Of a stretch of DNA of 64,000 nucleotides, positions 1 to 12,045 are shown piece by piece (the stretch's first letter is position 1; every line of letters starts with the position of its first letter). A program made the translations under genes and the position numbers. The DNA comes from Patellaria atrata CBS 101060 (taxonomy: Eukaryota; Ascomycota; Dothideomycetes; Patellariales; Patellariaceae). The notes beneath the pieces are model-generated. The model worked only from the letters and a program-made list of their open reading frames with translations, did not search any database and was not told where the DNA came from. The DNA is taken from NCBI GenBank assembly GCA_010093705.1, contig MU006097.1, forward strand, positions 796,298-860,297. The letters run 5' to 3'.

Positions 1-2
1 AG

Positions 3-311
3 ATACACGCATTATGCTATAACCACCCGCTCTCCACGAAGCCAATGACCAACTGCATCCCTATCGTCTGCGCGGACCTGATGGCCTACCGCGCCCGCTG
101 CTACCTGCATCATTGGAATCTGGGCCGCTATTCCATCCCCGTCCAGCGCCGTGAACATGAGCAGAAGAGGCTGTTAAATAAGCGGGCTGCGGTTGCGCTG
201 CATGCCTCGCAAAGGTGGGACTATAGAATCCACCCGTATTTAGAACATCAGACGCGGAAGGGGTGGAATGCGTGGCATCCGAGTTTGGATGAGGTGGTGT
301 TCTACCTCTAG
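3..311 (+). CDS. C-terminal end of a PIWI/Argonaute-like protein (partial)
   Basis: The frame is open from the left edge to a TAG at 309-311, giving about 102 residues of a protein whose start lies outside the window. The beginning (IHALCYNHPLSTKP, then ADLMAYRARCYL) has the layout of the last part of a PIWI domain, where an LCY..R(A/S)T stretch is followed by YADL...RAR.Y. Argonautes carry the small RNA in RNA silencing, and the C-terminal residues of PIWI help hold its 5' end. The last 60 residues are basic and then end in DEVVFYL, which I do not recognise. Only the C-terminus is visible, so catalytic residues cannot be judged. It could be a diverged or degenerate copy. Confidence 0.55.
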   Translation: MHALCYNHPLSTKPMTNCIPIVCADLMAYRARCYLHHWNLGRYSIPVQRREHEQKRLLNKRAAVALHASQRWDYRIHPYLEHQTRKGWNAWHPSLDEVVFYL

Positions 312-1027
312 AGGTTGTTGCGCGAGGATGGGGATGGTTAGGGGGGTGAGGGCGCCTGTTGTGGTGAGGTATTGGGCGCCGGAATGTGGTCGGATGTCTG
401 TCAGGTGGAGATACGGCTATGCGCTGTTTGGGGCTTTTCTGTTAGGAAATGGATACATGCACCGGCTTTTGGGATAATGTTTTTAGAGATTACCGAAGAT
501 AGGAGATGGCTCGGTAGGGCGAGGATTAGCTGTTGTGAACTTCTTTATAACATGATGGTCAACAGTCCAGTCTGAAATCGAAGACATATTCATTCTAGTT
601 TCATGGTCTATTATTTATCTCCTAGCGCACCGGTAGAACGTTCATCGTGCCATTCCACCGCAATATGATTGTGTGGCGCTTCATTATCCATATCTGACCT
701 CAGAAGAACACGAGTGGTCCAAAGGCCAAGGCTACGGTAAGGAGGCGGGGGCAATGAAGTGCACAAGTCACATAAAAATATTTGATATAAGCAAGGTAAG
801 GTTACTTAACACCTTAAGGCTAGTTGTCAAGGTAGGTGATGATCTCTCCTTCTCGTAGTAGAATATCATTGTTGTATTAAAGTTATATCATTCCTCTACG
901 CAGAACTAGCTCTATAAGCACGCCCTCGTCGAAGGTATCCAAAAGCCTGACCATCTTTACCCCAACTCCCGGATTCCTTTGATAGACCGTTAACTTCCCC
1001 CACCCCCTTATCCACCTTCAAAGCACA
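312..1027. other. Intergenic spacer, convergent 3' ends
   Basis: This 716-bp spacer lies between the stop of the PIWI-like gene and the stop of the GMC/hydrolase gene, which converge on it. Short open frames are present but none has a recognisable motif or plausible splice partners. I see only 3' flanking sequence. Confidence 0.5.
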
Positions 1028-4000
1028 TCAAATCTTCCCTTCATCTCCACCCTCAGACGTCTCCAAAACATGCCCCCAAACCCTCGGATACACATCCCTC
1101 ACACTCCCCCTCCCCATCCACAAATCCAAATGCCCATACCCCCGCACAACCTTTCTCCTATAATCCCCCCCACTGAACCTCTCCCTCAGCACCTCGCACG
1201 CGCGTCCCGTACTCTCAGGTACAAAAACCACATTCTTCCCGCCCGCCAAAAACAGCACCTTCAACCCCCTGAACCTCTCCAAGCCGTCCGCGGTCACCAA
1301 ACTCCTGCCCTCATTATCGCACGCCTCGCCAGCCGCCCCCATGGCGGTAAGATGGGAGAGGAAGTCCATGTGTAGCCCGTTGAAGAAGGAGTGGAGGTGG
1401 GAGTGCGTGGCGCGGTTGAGGTTAGCGTGGACCCAGAGGCGGCCGAAGGCCAGGGAGCAGCGGTGGCAGGTGGGATCGTTGCAGAGGTCGGGGGCGCGGG
1501 TTGGGTAGAGGCGGAGGAGGGTGTCTAGAGCGCGGTGGAAGGGGGTTTCGTGTGTAGGGTGAGGGGTGGTTCGGAACCAGGTGTCGCGGGCAAGGAACTG
1601 TAGATACGGTTAGTATGACATTAGAGAGATGAAGAGGATAAGGGATGTGGTTTACTCTATATAGCTTTGGTAGGAGTTTCGGTCCCAGCGCTACCTTCCA
1701 CCGATTCACGGCGCCGAACTTTTGGTAGAAAAACGCTTGGCTGACTGTCATGCCTTGGAACCAGTCTGCGGGGACTAAGCCCTCGAGGAGCGCCATTGAG
1801 GTTGATATCGCGCCGACGCAGTGGGTTACGACGTAGAACTTTCGGTTTTGATATTGTTCTCTTACGTACCGCATTGCGGCTACGACGTCGAGACGGGCGT
1901 CATAGGCTGTGTGTCCTTCTTTGACAGATGGCGAGATGCCGAAACGTAGTGTGGTTACGTAGGCGGTATGGCCACGGGAGGTGAAGTATTCGACTGTGTT
2001 TGTGGGGATTGTTGGGAGGGCGAAAATTTGATCGTCGACGGCTGCCCCGGGGATGAAGAGAATGGGAACTTTACTTTCGGATCTAGGGGTAGAAGGGGTA
2101 ATATCGGGGGTCCATACTTTCATGATAGTCTGGATACCATCGTCGGCGGTGAGTGTTACGGTCTGAGATGGGGGGATCTTTGGTAAATATCCTTCTGTTC
2201 CTGAGGCTGGAAGAGAGAATGGGCGGAACGGACTGAAGATGTAGCCTGCGGTATTGCGAGCGAAGTAACGTATGAATTTCCATTTCCCTGTTTTCCTCCT
2301 TGAGGGCTTTGTCTCGGTGGATGATCTGATGGTTTTCAGTTCTGATACAAAATTGCTCCAGCTGATCTTCAATTTTCCTTTACCGGCTAAGGTACCGTCA
2401 GGATGCTTGATGGTTGTGTACAGAGTTGTTGTTGCTCTCCAAGCCCCTGAGACGGAAAATGCTATACTCGAATCGATATTCTTTAAACCTTCCAGAAGAT
2501 ATGTCTCGTTGTCCGTGCTCAATAGACTCAACTTATACACGATACTCTTTGCATCCGATACATTCTCATCAGGGATAAAGAATTGGACTTTTCCACTGGT
2601 AATCAGGAGTGGTTCCTTTGATAATGCGACACAAGCAAATGAGCCAGTCGCAGGAGCAGCGTGGTCGGGATCTCGTAATACTACTTCAGTTAGCAAGAAA
2701 GGGAAACGGGAGAAAGGCATGTCCACACACATATGTCCACATCTTGAGCATTTATACTCAAATACAACCTCCCAAGGCTCGCACATCCTATGGCCGTGTT
2801 CTCAGCTAGGTCAAAATCATCGATGTCGCTTCCGATGTGAACATAGCCCTCCATAGTCTCCGTAAAGCGAATTCCGCCATCATTTTCAGCGAAGTCAGTC
2901 GTCGTCCTCGCGTGAGTCTCTTTATGTATCATATCACGAGACTGTGTAGGTTTGCCGAAGAGATTGAGTTCCCCATTTTCGCTTTGATCAATAGTCCACC
3001 CGCGCTGGTGTGCTATCAAATCAACGGACCGTTCGGCTAGTGCAGTTATTGTCGCAAGTGGATTGACTCCTTGAAAATGAGCATAAGTAAGAGCAAGATA
3101 ATACATACGTAAAGGAAAGCTCACCTAACGAAGAGGGTATAATTGCGCCGTCTACACACACCAAACCCTCGTAAATTTCACTTCCGTTGCCCGTAAATAC
3201 CTGGCCAAGATGATTCGTCGCGCCTTTACGGCCTGTATTGTCAGAGCTCATGATCGCTCCTCCAAGGGGATGTACCGTTATCTGTTTTTTGGAGTTGAAA
3301 GCTGCCCGATTGATATTAGCACTGTCTTTTCCAAAGGGATAACATCATCGTACCAGCGTAAAACGGCGAGTTGATTAAAGTACCGCCGATTCCATTCGTG
3401 GCTTTTTCTAATATCTTCTTGATATGTTGAACATGCTCGGTTCTTGTGACCCCTGAGAACTCCAAGCATGGACTATCATTTTCAAGAGTCAAACTGCCTT
3501 CATTAGTATCATGTGACATGATCAAATATGTCTGTGTTCGATTGACACTGCTCCCTTTAGCGTAGGGTCCCCTAATCCTATTCTTCATTCGTGAGCTAAA
3601 GTGTCTCAGTCGTTGTGGCATCGTAAACGGTTTAGGATGTATCTTTCCCGGAAGAGCTTCTAGAACAGGCTGGACCAATGGAGCAAGAACTTTAGGAATT
3701 GCCCCTTCTTGGATGACATGACCATCGAGTACATTTGGAGCGGCTTTCGGACCCCGGTTATCGATGATTCCTGTTATTGTTGGTCCACAAGGAACTCCTT
3801 TGGATGACGTTTCACGACCGATTCCATTGACGATTTCGTCGCTGTTGTAACCAAATGCTAAGAAATCACCATTTCCCGATAGCTTTTGACCAATCACGGG
3901 AGATAATGATAAACCATGAGCCTGTGAACGTAGTAAGATTTCCGTAGTCCCTAATGCACCCGCACCGAGGAAACATATCTCCCTCTATTGTACGTTAGGT

Positions 4001-5153
4001 TATAACACTACAAATTGTTTGGAGGGTTAACTTACCGCTTTGACCCACATAAGTTGACTGTAAAATACTTTTTTGAATGAACTTCGGTGGTAACCATGCC
4101 ACGCGAAGAATATAGTATAACCTGAGCCCTCCTTGTCTTTGCGAATATACCTTACCTCGCATTCACAGAATAGTTCTGCTCCCCAGTTCCAGGCATCCGC
4201 GATATAAGTCATCAGCACCGAGTTCTTAGAGCCATCATTCACACCGGTCATATCTTGGCCGGACCCTGTTGATGCGTTCATCCTGACCCCAGTACTGTTG
4301 AGTCCATTGTGGAAGAAGGTCGTCTGAGGAACTCGATAGAAGTTCTCCTCTAAACCTAGTATCCTAGACTGTTCTTGTAGAACTGAGAGCTTCTGTAGGT
4401 TGGGATAGTCCTTCGGATACTGAGTTGGTTGTAGCATTTTAGCGGCAGCAGCATAATCTAAGTTGGATTAGATTGGTAACTGTACATGGTTAGGAGACCT
4501 CTTACACTTCTTTAGTGAAAACGGGTCTTTCCGAATACTTTCAGGCCAGGCGTCCAACTCGAGAGTTCTTTTATCACACTCCAAGAACACATTGGCATTT
4601 ATCAGAGATGTACCTCCTAGACCTATGATATGTTAACAACGGGGAAAGCAGAAGGAGATAGCATGTATACCGTTTCCCACTAAAGCGTTCTGTCCATCAC
4701 CAAGAATAAGATGATAGAGTCCTGTTGTCTTCCCCAATTTAGAGTTCTTAAACAGTCCAGTACTCTTGCAATAATGACCAGAGATATGCAGTTCCGACTT
4801 AGCAGCTTTGAGGCCGCTCGGATATTGTCCAGCTGGTATATCCATTTAGCTTGATGATTTTGCAAATAAGAAAGTTGTTCTCACTTACGCCATTTCTCCT
4901 TACCCAGCTCTAGAACTGCAACCGACTTCCCAGCTCTTGCTATTCTGCTCGCTGCGACACCACCTCCATAACCTGATCCTACGACCACAACATCATACTC
5001 GGGCCTCATTGCCGACACTGAACGGCTCAGTACCGGATACGTCTTACCATTGGGAGCCGAGCCGGGTACCAGAGGTTCGGTTTCTGTTTCCCCTGTCCTT
5101 GCCCCCGCATTCGGTCTCCAATAGGGGAGATGCCCGCCTTTGACGTCTGCCAT
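1028..5153 (-). CDS. GMC oxidoreductase (cholesterol oxidase-like) fused to an alpha/beta hydrolase
   Basis: Nine exons close in frame to 1236 codons: 5153-4889, 4832-4671, 4622-4506, 4457-4036, 3984-3354, 3301-3125, 3069-2731, 2683-1656, 1597-1028. The N-terminal half is an FAD-dependent GMC oxidoreductase. It has a dinucleotide-binding GSGYGGG at about residues 59-65, HPLGG with His at about 543, and NPLATITALAER at about 594, the paired His/Asn region of cholesterol oxidases. The C-terminal third (about 880-1236) is an alpha/beta hydrolase with an FIPGAAVDD oxyanion region, a nucleophile elbow THCVGA with Cys (about 993) where Ser is usual, and a late GYGHLD histidine. Such fusions are known in fungi and some bacteria; the substrate is probably a sterol or other hydrophobic alcohol/ester (inference). 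Upstream in-frame Met codons could extend the start to 5267. No signal peptide is evident from the chosen Met. Confidence 0.85.
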
Positions 5154-6775
5154 AGTGGTGGGATTGGAAAGAAGATTCCACAACATTCTGTCAACGTGAA
5201 GGAGGAACCTATATAATCGTTGAGAGATTTTAGAACAAAAGCTAGCTTGTGAAAGCCCTAAGCCCAAGGTCGCCCAATTTCAGCTATGAGGTTAGTGGCA
5301 GTGTCGCCTCGTGGATAGTCAACGACTAAGAGCCAGTTCCTGATACACTCGGCCGAATGCTTGTCTTCAAAACGCTTCTGAGCGTCCAATAATAGCCTCT
5401 AGAGTTAAGCTATCAGAACTAGGGCTAGGGAGTCGTTTCGGGTAGTAAAATCACTAGCGGATAGTCTATATGGAACACCATTCGACGATGCGACGCGAGT
5501 CTTGATATGTAGATATATCTCTGGAGAAATGTTAGGTTGCTTTGTAACCTCCTGTCATACTCATAGAGAGGATATATACTCAAATGAACCATTGTTTCTT
5601 TTTCACAATCTTCCCATCTGATCAATCCCTACATCCTAACCTCTAAATCCTAAGTACTTGTACTCGGGATGCTTCATACTGAAGACGGATTGCAAGGTAT
5701 ACGGAAGTACATCCTGATTCATCGACCTCATCAACGTCTTTGCCCTAGCTCTTCTCTTCCTTCACTGTTATTGGAGTAACTCATCAACCCTATCTAAATC
5801 AAGAAAAGGTAGGAATATGTTAGGACAATCCTCAATCTCACGCGTCATGCGCGCCTTGACTTTCTTTTCCCAGATGTCGGAGCTAACGAAGGACCCGACG
5901 CTCCGACTCCTACCTTTTCTCTGACCACCACCCATCCCTATCAGTGATTTCCACAAGAATCCCATTCCTACCAACAAGATTAACGTTTAAATGATGTTAC
6001 TCAGGTCTAAAGCGTCATGTACTGATACGGACAGGTTATAAAAGTTTTGATCAACCTTGGGAATCACCAGAATGTCAGTATGTTCACTATGTTGCTGATT
6101 CACATGTCCTATTATAAACAAGGCGACCAACAATGCCCACCAAGTAAGGATGATGTGCGTCTCGCGCAGAATCGAAATCCCTCAAGCTGCAGTCGTTGTC
6201 GATCTCCCGAATGTTAAGTGATCATTTGTTTCTTGCGATCCTGACTGAGAACCAGTAACAGATACCAGGCTCCTCTATCCTATATAAGGCACCTTATAAA
6301 TCAACCTCCATACGCAAACCCCCCTCTTCAGTATAAAAACTGTAGATGATCTTCTCAGCCTCGCTATTTCTTTAAAGTCTGAATCCTACTTTATCTCAAT
6401 CTTTTCGCTTATGGCTTTCTTTATCGTGATCCATACTCGTATGAGTTGGGCATCTAAGTTATGTATATAGCAAAGTACTTTATCCATCTTCAACCACACC
6501 AGAATTCAAAGAATCCCCATTCATTTCAGACACATTAAATCAAAATCGCAAAAAGTACAAATAACGCACACACACACAGAATATGACATCAAGAATCATC
6601 ATTGTAACTGTCTATATAACAAGCAGTTCAGAAGGAAGCCTCAGCTAGGTCACAACAGAAATACATCGCGAAAGCCCTATCGTACACCATCGCCCTCACT
6701 TTTCCTCCACTGTTACCTTCCCCCTTTCTGTCCCCTAATCCCCCTCAACAGCCCTCCCATCCTAAAACCTACAAC
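5154..6775. other. Intergenic region, 1.6 kb
   Basis: This holds the upstream side of the GMC/hydrolase gene and the 3' side of the secreted-protein gene. Several 60-70-codon frames occur on the minus strand (for example 5768-5977) but none has a recognisable motif. A short CA run lies near 6566-6579. Nothing else is supported. Confidence 0.5.
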
Positions 6776-7938
6776 CTACAACTTAAGCGCCCTCCTCGCC
6801 TTCCCCATCCTCCTCTTCGCGCTCGCAGCTTGCGCAAGCAACTGATTGAACGTATCAGCCGTAGCCTGGTTCCTGGTACCAAGAGCTGCAATCTGCGCCT
6901 GCGCGTCCCTGCACGCGTCGATGCCGGCCTGGTTCGCCTCGCAGACGTTGATCAGCTGGTCGCAGACGCGGTTGGTAATGATGTTGGGGTTGAGCGCCTC
7001 TTGCTGCCCTTCGGCGACGAGCGGGTCGATTGGGATGAAGGTGAATTCGTCGGCGGGACGGCCGCCGAGACCGCCTTCGAATTTGATGGAGGGGTCGCAG
7101 ATGCCGAAGGAGACGCCGCCGGCTGCGGCGCCGTCGTTGTTGTCGGCGGCATTGTCGTTCATGGCGTTGTCGGCAGCGTTATCGTTGTTCATGGTGTCGT
7201 CAGCGGCGTCATCGGCAGCATTATCATCTGCAGCTGGGGCTTGCACAACGCCAGCACACTGGTCTGCGATATTACCAGCTCCAGCATCGGCACCAGCATC
7301 GGCGTCAGCACCAGCATCAGCGTCGGCTCCAGCGTCAGCATCAGCACCAGCACCAGCACCAGAGTTATCAACAGTAGCACCACCGGCATCCTGAGCGATG
7401 AACTCAGTGAATCCATTGGCAGCCAAGAGGTCTGCAATGCTCATGCCATCCGCGTCAAGTGGAGTCTGAACAGTCTGAGCAGACAAAGCATTCGCAATAT
7501 CCGCATCCGTGAAAGCGGGATCGATCAAGGGGGTGATACCCCTAAGAAGGGGGTTCTGCGGGAGCGTTGGGTCACTGCAAACGGTCGGGACGGTTGCGGC
7601 GAAGGGGTTGACATTCTTCTCTGCGGCTACCATGCCGATGGCTGCTGCGACGGCATCGGCGCCCTCACCCAGGTCGGTGAGGATCTGGTCGGCGGTTACG
7701 AGCTTGTCGCAAGCGTTTGTGCCGGCGAGGAGGTCGGAGACAGCGGCGCCAGCAATGGTCTGGGCGGCGCCGGGTTCACCGCCATTGACGGCCGCGATAG
7801 CACCAATTGGGATCTGTTCTTGACCGAAGCTATGATGGGGAAATTAGAAACCAGTTCCTAGAGTTTAGATGAGAAGGAAGCTTACCGAGCTTCTGCCACA
7901 GCAGCAAGGACTGCAATGAGGACGGATTGGGAGTACAT
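6776..7938 (-). CDS. Predicted secreted Ala/Asp-rich cell-surface protein
   Basis: Two exons, 7938-7886 and 7829-6776, join across a 56-bp intron to give 368 residues. The first residues (MYSQSVLIAVLAAVAEA) form a signal peptide, so export to the wall or medium is expected. The body carries spaced cysteines, a Gly/Ala/Asp tract at residues 175-203 built on GADADA units, and an Asp/Asn/Ala-rich tract at 220-254. The C-terminal part (DEFTFIPIDPLV, then ALNPNIITNRVCDQL) is complex and looks conserved; I believe similar proteins occur in other filamentous ascomycetes without a known function. It ends in a basic tail (KRRMGKARRALKL). No GPI signal is obvious. The repeats are likely to vary in length between strains (inference). 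Confidence 0.8.
7121..7225 (-). repeat. Asp/Asn/Ala-rich coding tract
   Basis: This codes for residues about 220-254 of the secreted protein, with repeated NDNAAD/DNAMND-like units. It is low-complexity sequence inside the reading frame, 48 bp beyond the GADADA tract. Confidence 0.6.
7274..7360 (-). repeat. GADADA-coding minisatellite
   Basis: An in-frame imperfect repeat of GCTGGTGCTGACGCTGAT-like 18-bp units codes for residues 175-203 of the secreted protein, alternating GADADA and GAGAGA. Codon variation between units suggests it is not very recent. Confidence 0.75.
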
Positions 7939-9000
7939 TTTCGTAGCAGGAAGATATATTTTGACAATGAAGAAAGAAGGTAAAAATGGCAATGCAACAA
8001 TTGGACTAGGCTAGCCTGAGTAAGAAGTGAATGACCGACCGGCGGGTAAAGCAAAAAAAAGGGTACAAAGAAGGAATGACAGTAAGAAACTGAAGCTGAT
8101 GACTCTCGAAGTGTCGTGATGAGAAGACGAAAACCAATCCTCGCAGCATTGCAATCGCTCTTATATCAATCCATAGCTAAGACCCAAGCGCATCATGAAG
8201 CAGCCGCTCCACAGTGCAATGAGCACAGGGGATTTCTTGGTAGTTTCGCAACCTGCAATCACCTCAACAGGGTGCACTCGATCGACGCCAAGAGGGGAGT
8301 ATATAGACGGTTGAAGATGACCCAGGCGGCGCTACACTGTGAGCCTCATGCCTTAGGTTGTAATAAGTCTCATCGATTATAGCCTCGACCCGCTAAACAA
8401 ATCCGGTGGTGTTTAGAGTGATGGTAGTATGGGATTGTAGTCAGCGGGAAGAGTCGTGATGTTGAATCAGGGTTCTTCGCTTAGCCAAGTTTAGTAGTCT
8501 GAAGGAGAGGGTGTCGCATACCAGTTTCAGATATCTTTTTCGCAAGTATCACGAACATAATAAGGGTCTACTATACCCTAACTATTCAGTTAAGAGTATG
8601 GTCTTTGTCTGAGCAAGAAACCGGCTCAACAGGTTCCATGACTCCCTCAATATCAATGCTTCATGAACCGTTTCTAGAGTTCTTGGAGAACGTAAACACG
8701 TGCAATGACCAAGAAGGCAGATGGGCCATGCAAATATGTTGATTGGAGTTGCTAAGGAAAAAAGTGTACCAGATTCCTGGTCCATACGCCACATGAATGA
8801 TGCTCCGCGGTCCCGTCTTGAATATGTGCTCAGCGCTTGCAGGAGACACGGGCAAATGGTCTGAAACATAAAATGCAGTCGGGGAAGCAAACCACCCAGG
8901 TCACCATTTATGGTGAGCACGAAACCCAAAAGATCATTACCTCAGGAATCTAATGCTAAACAATATGCTGCACAAAACACAAAAACACAACTCTACTCTT
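7939..9000. other. Intergenic region upstream of the secreted-protein gene
   Basis: This contains the 5' side of the secreted-protein gene and the 3' side of the mS38 gene. A 115-codon minus-strand frame at 8582-8929 has no motif and I do not call it. I see nothing else. Confidence 0.45.
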
Positions 9001-10181
9001 CTAGTTCCTATCCAACCTTCTCCGCAAGTTACGGGTCTTCTTCATTAACTTCTTATACTTGTGCTTCTTCATCTTGAGTTTCCTTTGCCTCTTGACAGAA
9101 ATGAGCATCATTTCTTGTTGTTTTCTAATTGCCTTCTCCTCCCTTGATTCGTTGAATTGAAGTTGTCGCGATCTCATTCGATCTAGGAAAGGTTGATGAG
9201 CTGGTGTCTGGCGAATCACTATGTGAGCGTCTTCGCCTGTCCCTTGTTTCGGGGGTACCGGCACTTGAACAACTGGGGAAGTCGTGGCACTGTACTCTTT
9301 TGATCCATCACCGTACGTCGATTCGGTTACGATGATACTCGTACTCCACGCGACCTGTTTCTTGAGAGAACCTTGAGGAACAGGCTCGGATAGTTCTCCA
9401 TCACTGGCCTTGATGTTCTTCATCGGCTTAGGCGGAGGAGGAGGGTGGAAGGGTCGCATTTCCGGTTCTGATGCATATTGTTGGACAACCACGGTTGGCG
9501 GGCTGTCCAGATGTGTCGCAAAATCAGATCCCATTGATGCATTCAAGAATTCTTTCCTTGCGGCCCTCTCTTCATTGGAGATATAAGTTGACTCTAGACT
9601 ACTGATGGTATCCTGAAGGGTTCGTTCTATCAGCTTATGCGGTTCCGGCATTTCAAACAGATTGTTGAAAACTTCGGTTGTCGTAGGTTTGGGAAATCCC
9701 GTTGCATGTACTGATATGGGTCGATGAAGCGCGAAGAAAGATGCCAGGGACACATCTACATATTGTTAGTTGGGTACGATAATGAATACACAGACAGATT
9801 CCAACCTTTCTCTTGTAAATGGTTTGTCATCTGAACCACAGGGACCTTCAAAGCTGTTGCATTTCCTCCCTTTAATTGTGCAGCAGCGCCATTGTCCTTG
9901 GTTCTTCGTCGACCGCCACGTCCAGTCGTCCGTTTCTCTCCGTCAGCCTTGGGTTTGGCCGAGGTCTGACCTTGTGCTTCTGGTAAAGAATCCGATCCTC
10001 GAGCACCATCGATCTTCGAAGATGAATGGCGTCGCTGGTGAACTCTCCGGCAACATTGGGCGGACAGATGGGTCGGTAGAGCGCCTATTATTGGCGCATT
10101 GGAGGATCGACTGGTGGAGACAGATGATGTGCAGGTTGATCGTACCGCTCGTGATATCGAAGGGGCAAACATTTCCAGCAT
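9001..10181 (-). CDS. Mitochondrial small ribosomal subunit protein mS38 (Cox24/Qri5/AURKAIP1 family)
   Basis: Two exons (10181-9806 and 9755-9001) give 376 residues. The diagnostic part is the last ~35 residues: KLKMKKHKYKKLMKKTRNL then RRRLDRN, the very basic C-terminal helix shared by yeast Cox24/Qri5 and human AURKAIP1. This helix binds rRNA near the decoding site of the mitochondrial small subunit. The N-terminus (MLEMFAPSISRAVRSTCTSS) is rich in Arg/Ser without acids at first, as expected for a mitochondrial presequence. The middle is low-complexity with a Pro run (HPPPPPKP). The intron has a CTAAC branch site and TAG acceptor. The long N-terminal region is usual for fungal members. Confidence 0.8.
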
Positions 10182-10734
10182 GAACAGACCGTGTTGGGAC
10201 TCGTTCAGGGGTTGGGTCGATAATCGTTATGACGAGAGAGAGGGTGAAGTTGTTGATCAAAGGCAAGGCGAGGTCGCTGAATGTTTTACCGCAGTTCTAC
10301 CGTGAAAGCACGTGCCAAAAGGAAATAGCGATCCTTTGATATTCGGTGCAATTGTAAGAAAAAGAGGTGCATCAACTACTGTTATTATAATTGAATATAA
10401 CTAGTGGAGTTGGGTATCAATCCATTCATTTCAATATAGTATCATTTCGAGACGGTTGTCTTCGTCTTTCCACCTCCACCGTCAAAGTCGTTGAAAATTA
10501 CAACCCAAGAAGCAAAACCATAGCAGTTCCTCGCGAAAATATGCCACCAGTCTTCTCGTCAAATAAGCGTGGTAGCGCGAACCAAAACTCTTCGAGAAGA
10601 AATCGAATTACGGACGTTTGCCGCCCAAAGCAACGCCTTGAACGCCCAGGAGTCGTTACATCATGCCTATACAGGCCGCCTTTGGAAAAATCAAAATCAG
10701 GACTTAACAAGTCGACGCTCGAGGGTTTTGTATC
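10182..10734. other. Spacer between the G-alpha and mS38 genes
   Basis: A 553-bp spacer between two minus-strand genes. It must hold the G-alpha 3' UTR and the mS38 promoter. Overlapping short frames on both strands have no recognisable content. Confidence 0.45.
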
Positions 10735-12045
10735 TCACAGGATAAGCGCATTAAGGTTGCGTTGCACAATCATATCTTGAACTGAATCCATGGTCTTCTT
10801 CAAGAGATCCGTATCAGTCGCGTTCGTATAATGAACATAGACCTCCTTCTTCGGTTGTCGTACAAGGTTCTTGAATTTTCTAGCAAAGAACTCTTGCGCC
10901 GCTTCGATATCGTTGTTCTTTCCGTCGTAGTCTGGGAAGTGCTTGTTGATAGGGCTCATGCCCGAAGCAAGTTTATCTCGGAAGAGATCGATTTTATTCA
11001 AGAAAAGAATAAGGGCCGACTTTTCGAAGTATTTTGAATTTGATATCGATTCGAACAGCATCAAAGCTTCGTGCATTTGATTCTATACGCTCGTTAGTAG
11101 GTCGTTAACTTGTAAGTGGTAGTGAGGCATATCACTTACGCCATTCCTATCTTCAACGAGTACATGGTCGTATCCACTTATCGCTACAAGGAACAGTACA
11201 ACCTGGACGTTATCGAAGACATGTATCCACTTCTTTCGTTCTGATCTTTGACCACCAACGTCGAACATGCGATATGTGAGGTTACCTAGATCGAAGATTG
11301 TTTCGCTTATCCCTGTCGTCCGTAGTCGAGTGCGGAGGATATCCTGATCGGTTGGAAGGTAATCTCGTAGGAACAATCGCTCAATATCAGTAAAGAAACT
11401 GCAAGACTGTTAGCTGGTGTCTAAATATTTCCGAATAAATGATCCCAAGGGAGCCGTACTAGCTCAGATTGTCATGTAACGCATATTCATTTCCTTTGAG
11501 AATAGCCAGTTGAACACCCTTGTCCGCCCATAGACTCGTAAAAGCATGTAGGCACTCGGGCGGCATAGCATCATCTGGTCCGATCTCTGGGTCAGCAGCA
11601 ATGAGGTCGGCGTATCTCTATGTTACCAATTATCAGTCATGGTTGCTTTGTTACACGATCGGTGGCGATTGAGCGAAGGAAGGGGACCCACAAGGTTGTC
11701 CTCATCCTCAAAGTCCGTCTCTTGCTCTTGCATAGCGCTAAAGATGATCTGAAATGCGTTGACTAGATTGTTGAATATGACGACGCGCCATTGTTTCTTC
11801 TCTGATTTCGAGAAGCCGCCGGTATGTATAACTCGCATCTGCTTGAGGACTGTTGACTTGCCGCTTTCTCCAGCACCTATACGTACATATTGTTAGGACT
11901 CGGTTTGACCCGATCTGGAGGTTAGGCTACCTAGTAGTAACAGCTTCACCTCTCGCTCTTGTTTCTTTCTATCTAGACGTATGACCTTTTCAATCTCTTC
12001 ATTTCGCCTGGACTCCGGGTCCTCTTGTTTCTTGCCAAAACACAT
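10735..12045 (-). CDS. Heterotrimeric G protein alpha subunit, group II (GNA-2/GPA2-like)
   Basis: Five exons (12045-11931, 11876-11692, 11617-11460, 11398-11140, 11082-10735) close to 354 residues, the normal G-alpha length. The GTPase motifs are complete: GAGESGKST at residues 39-47, switch [11 protein letters not shown], switch [22 protein letters not shown] and TNATDT. The start MCFGKK and the FSKSEKKQW segment fit the fungal group II subunit (Neurospora GNA-2 type) better than groups I or III. With this start there is no Gly2, so no N-myristoylation; Cys2 could be palmitoylated. The C-terminus RNLNALIL lacks the CxxX pertussis-toxin site. The protein would act at the plasma membrane downstream of a GPCR. 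An in-frame Met 15 bp upstream (12060) is an alternative start. Confidence 0.92.

Noticed and set aside
6830-7861. A 343-codon plus-strand frame across the secreted-protein gene
   Set aside because: It is the antisense shadow of the GADADA and Asp/Asn repeats; the minus strand has a signal peptide, a proper intron and sensible composition.
8582-8929. A 115-codon minus-strand frame downstream of mS38
   Set aside because: No motif, no start context and no splice partners; length is within chance.
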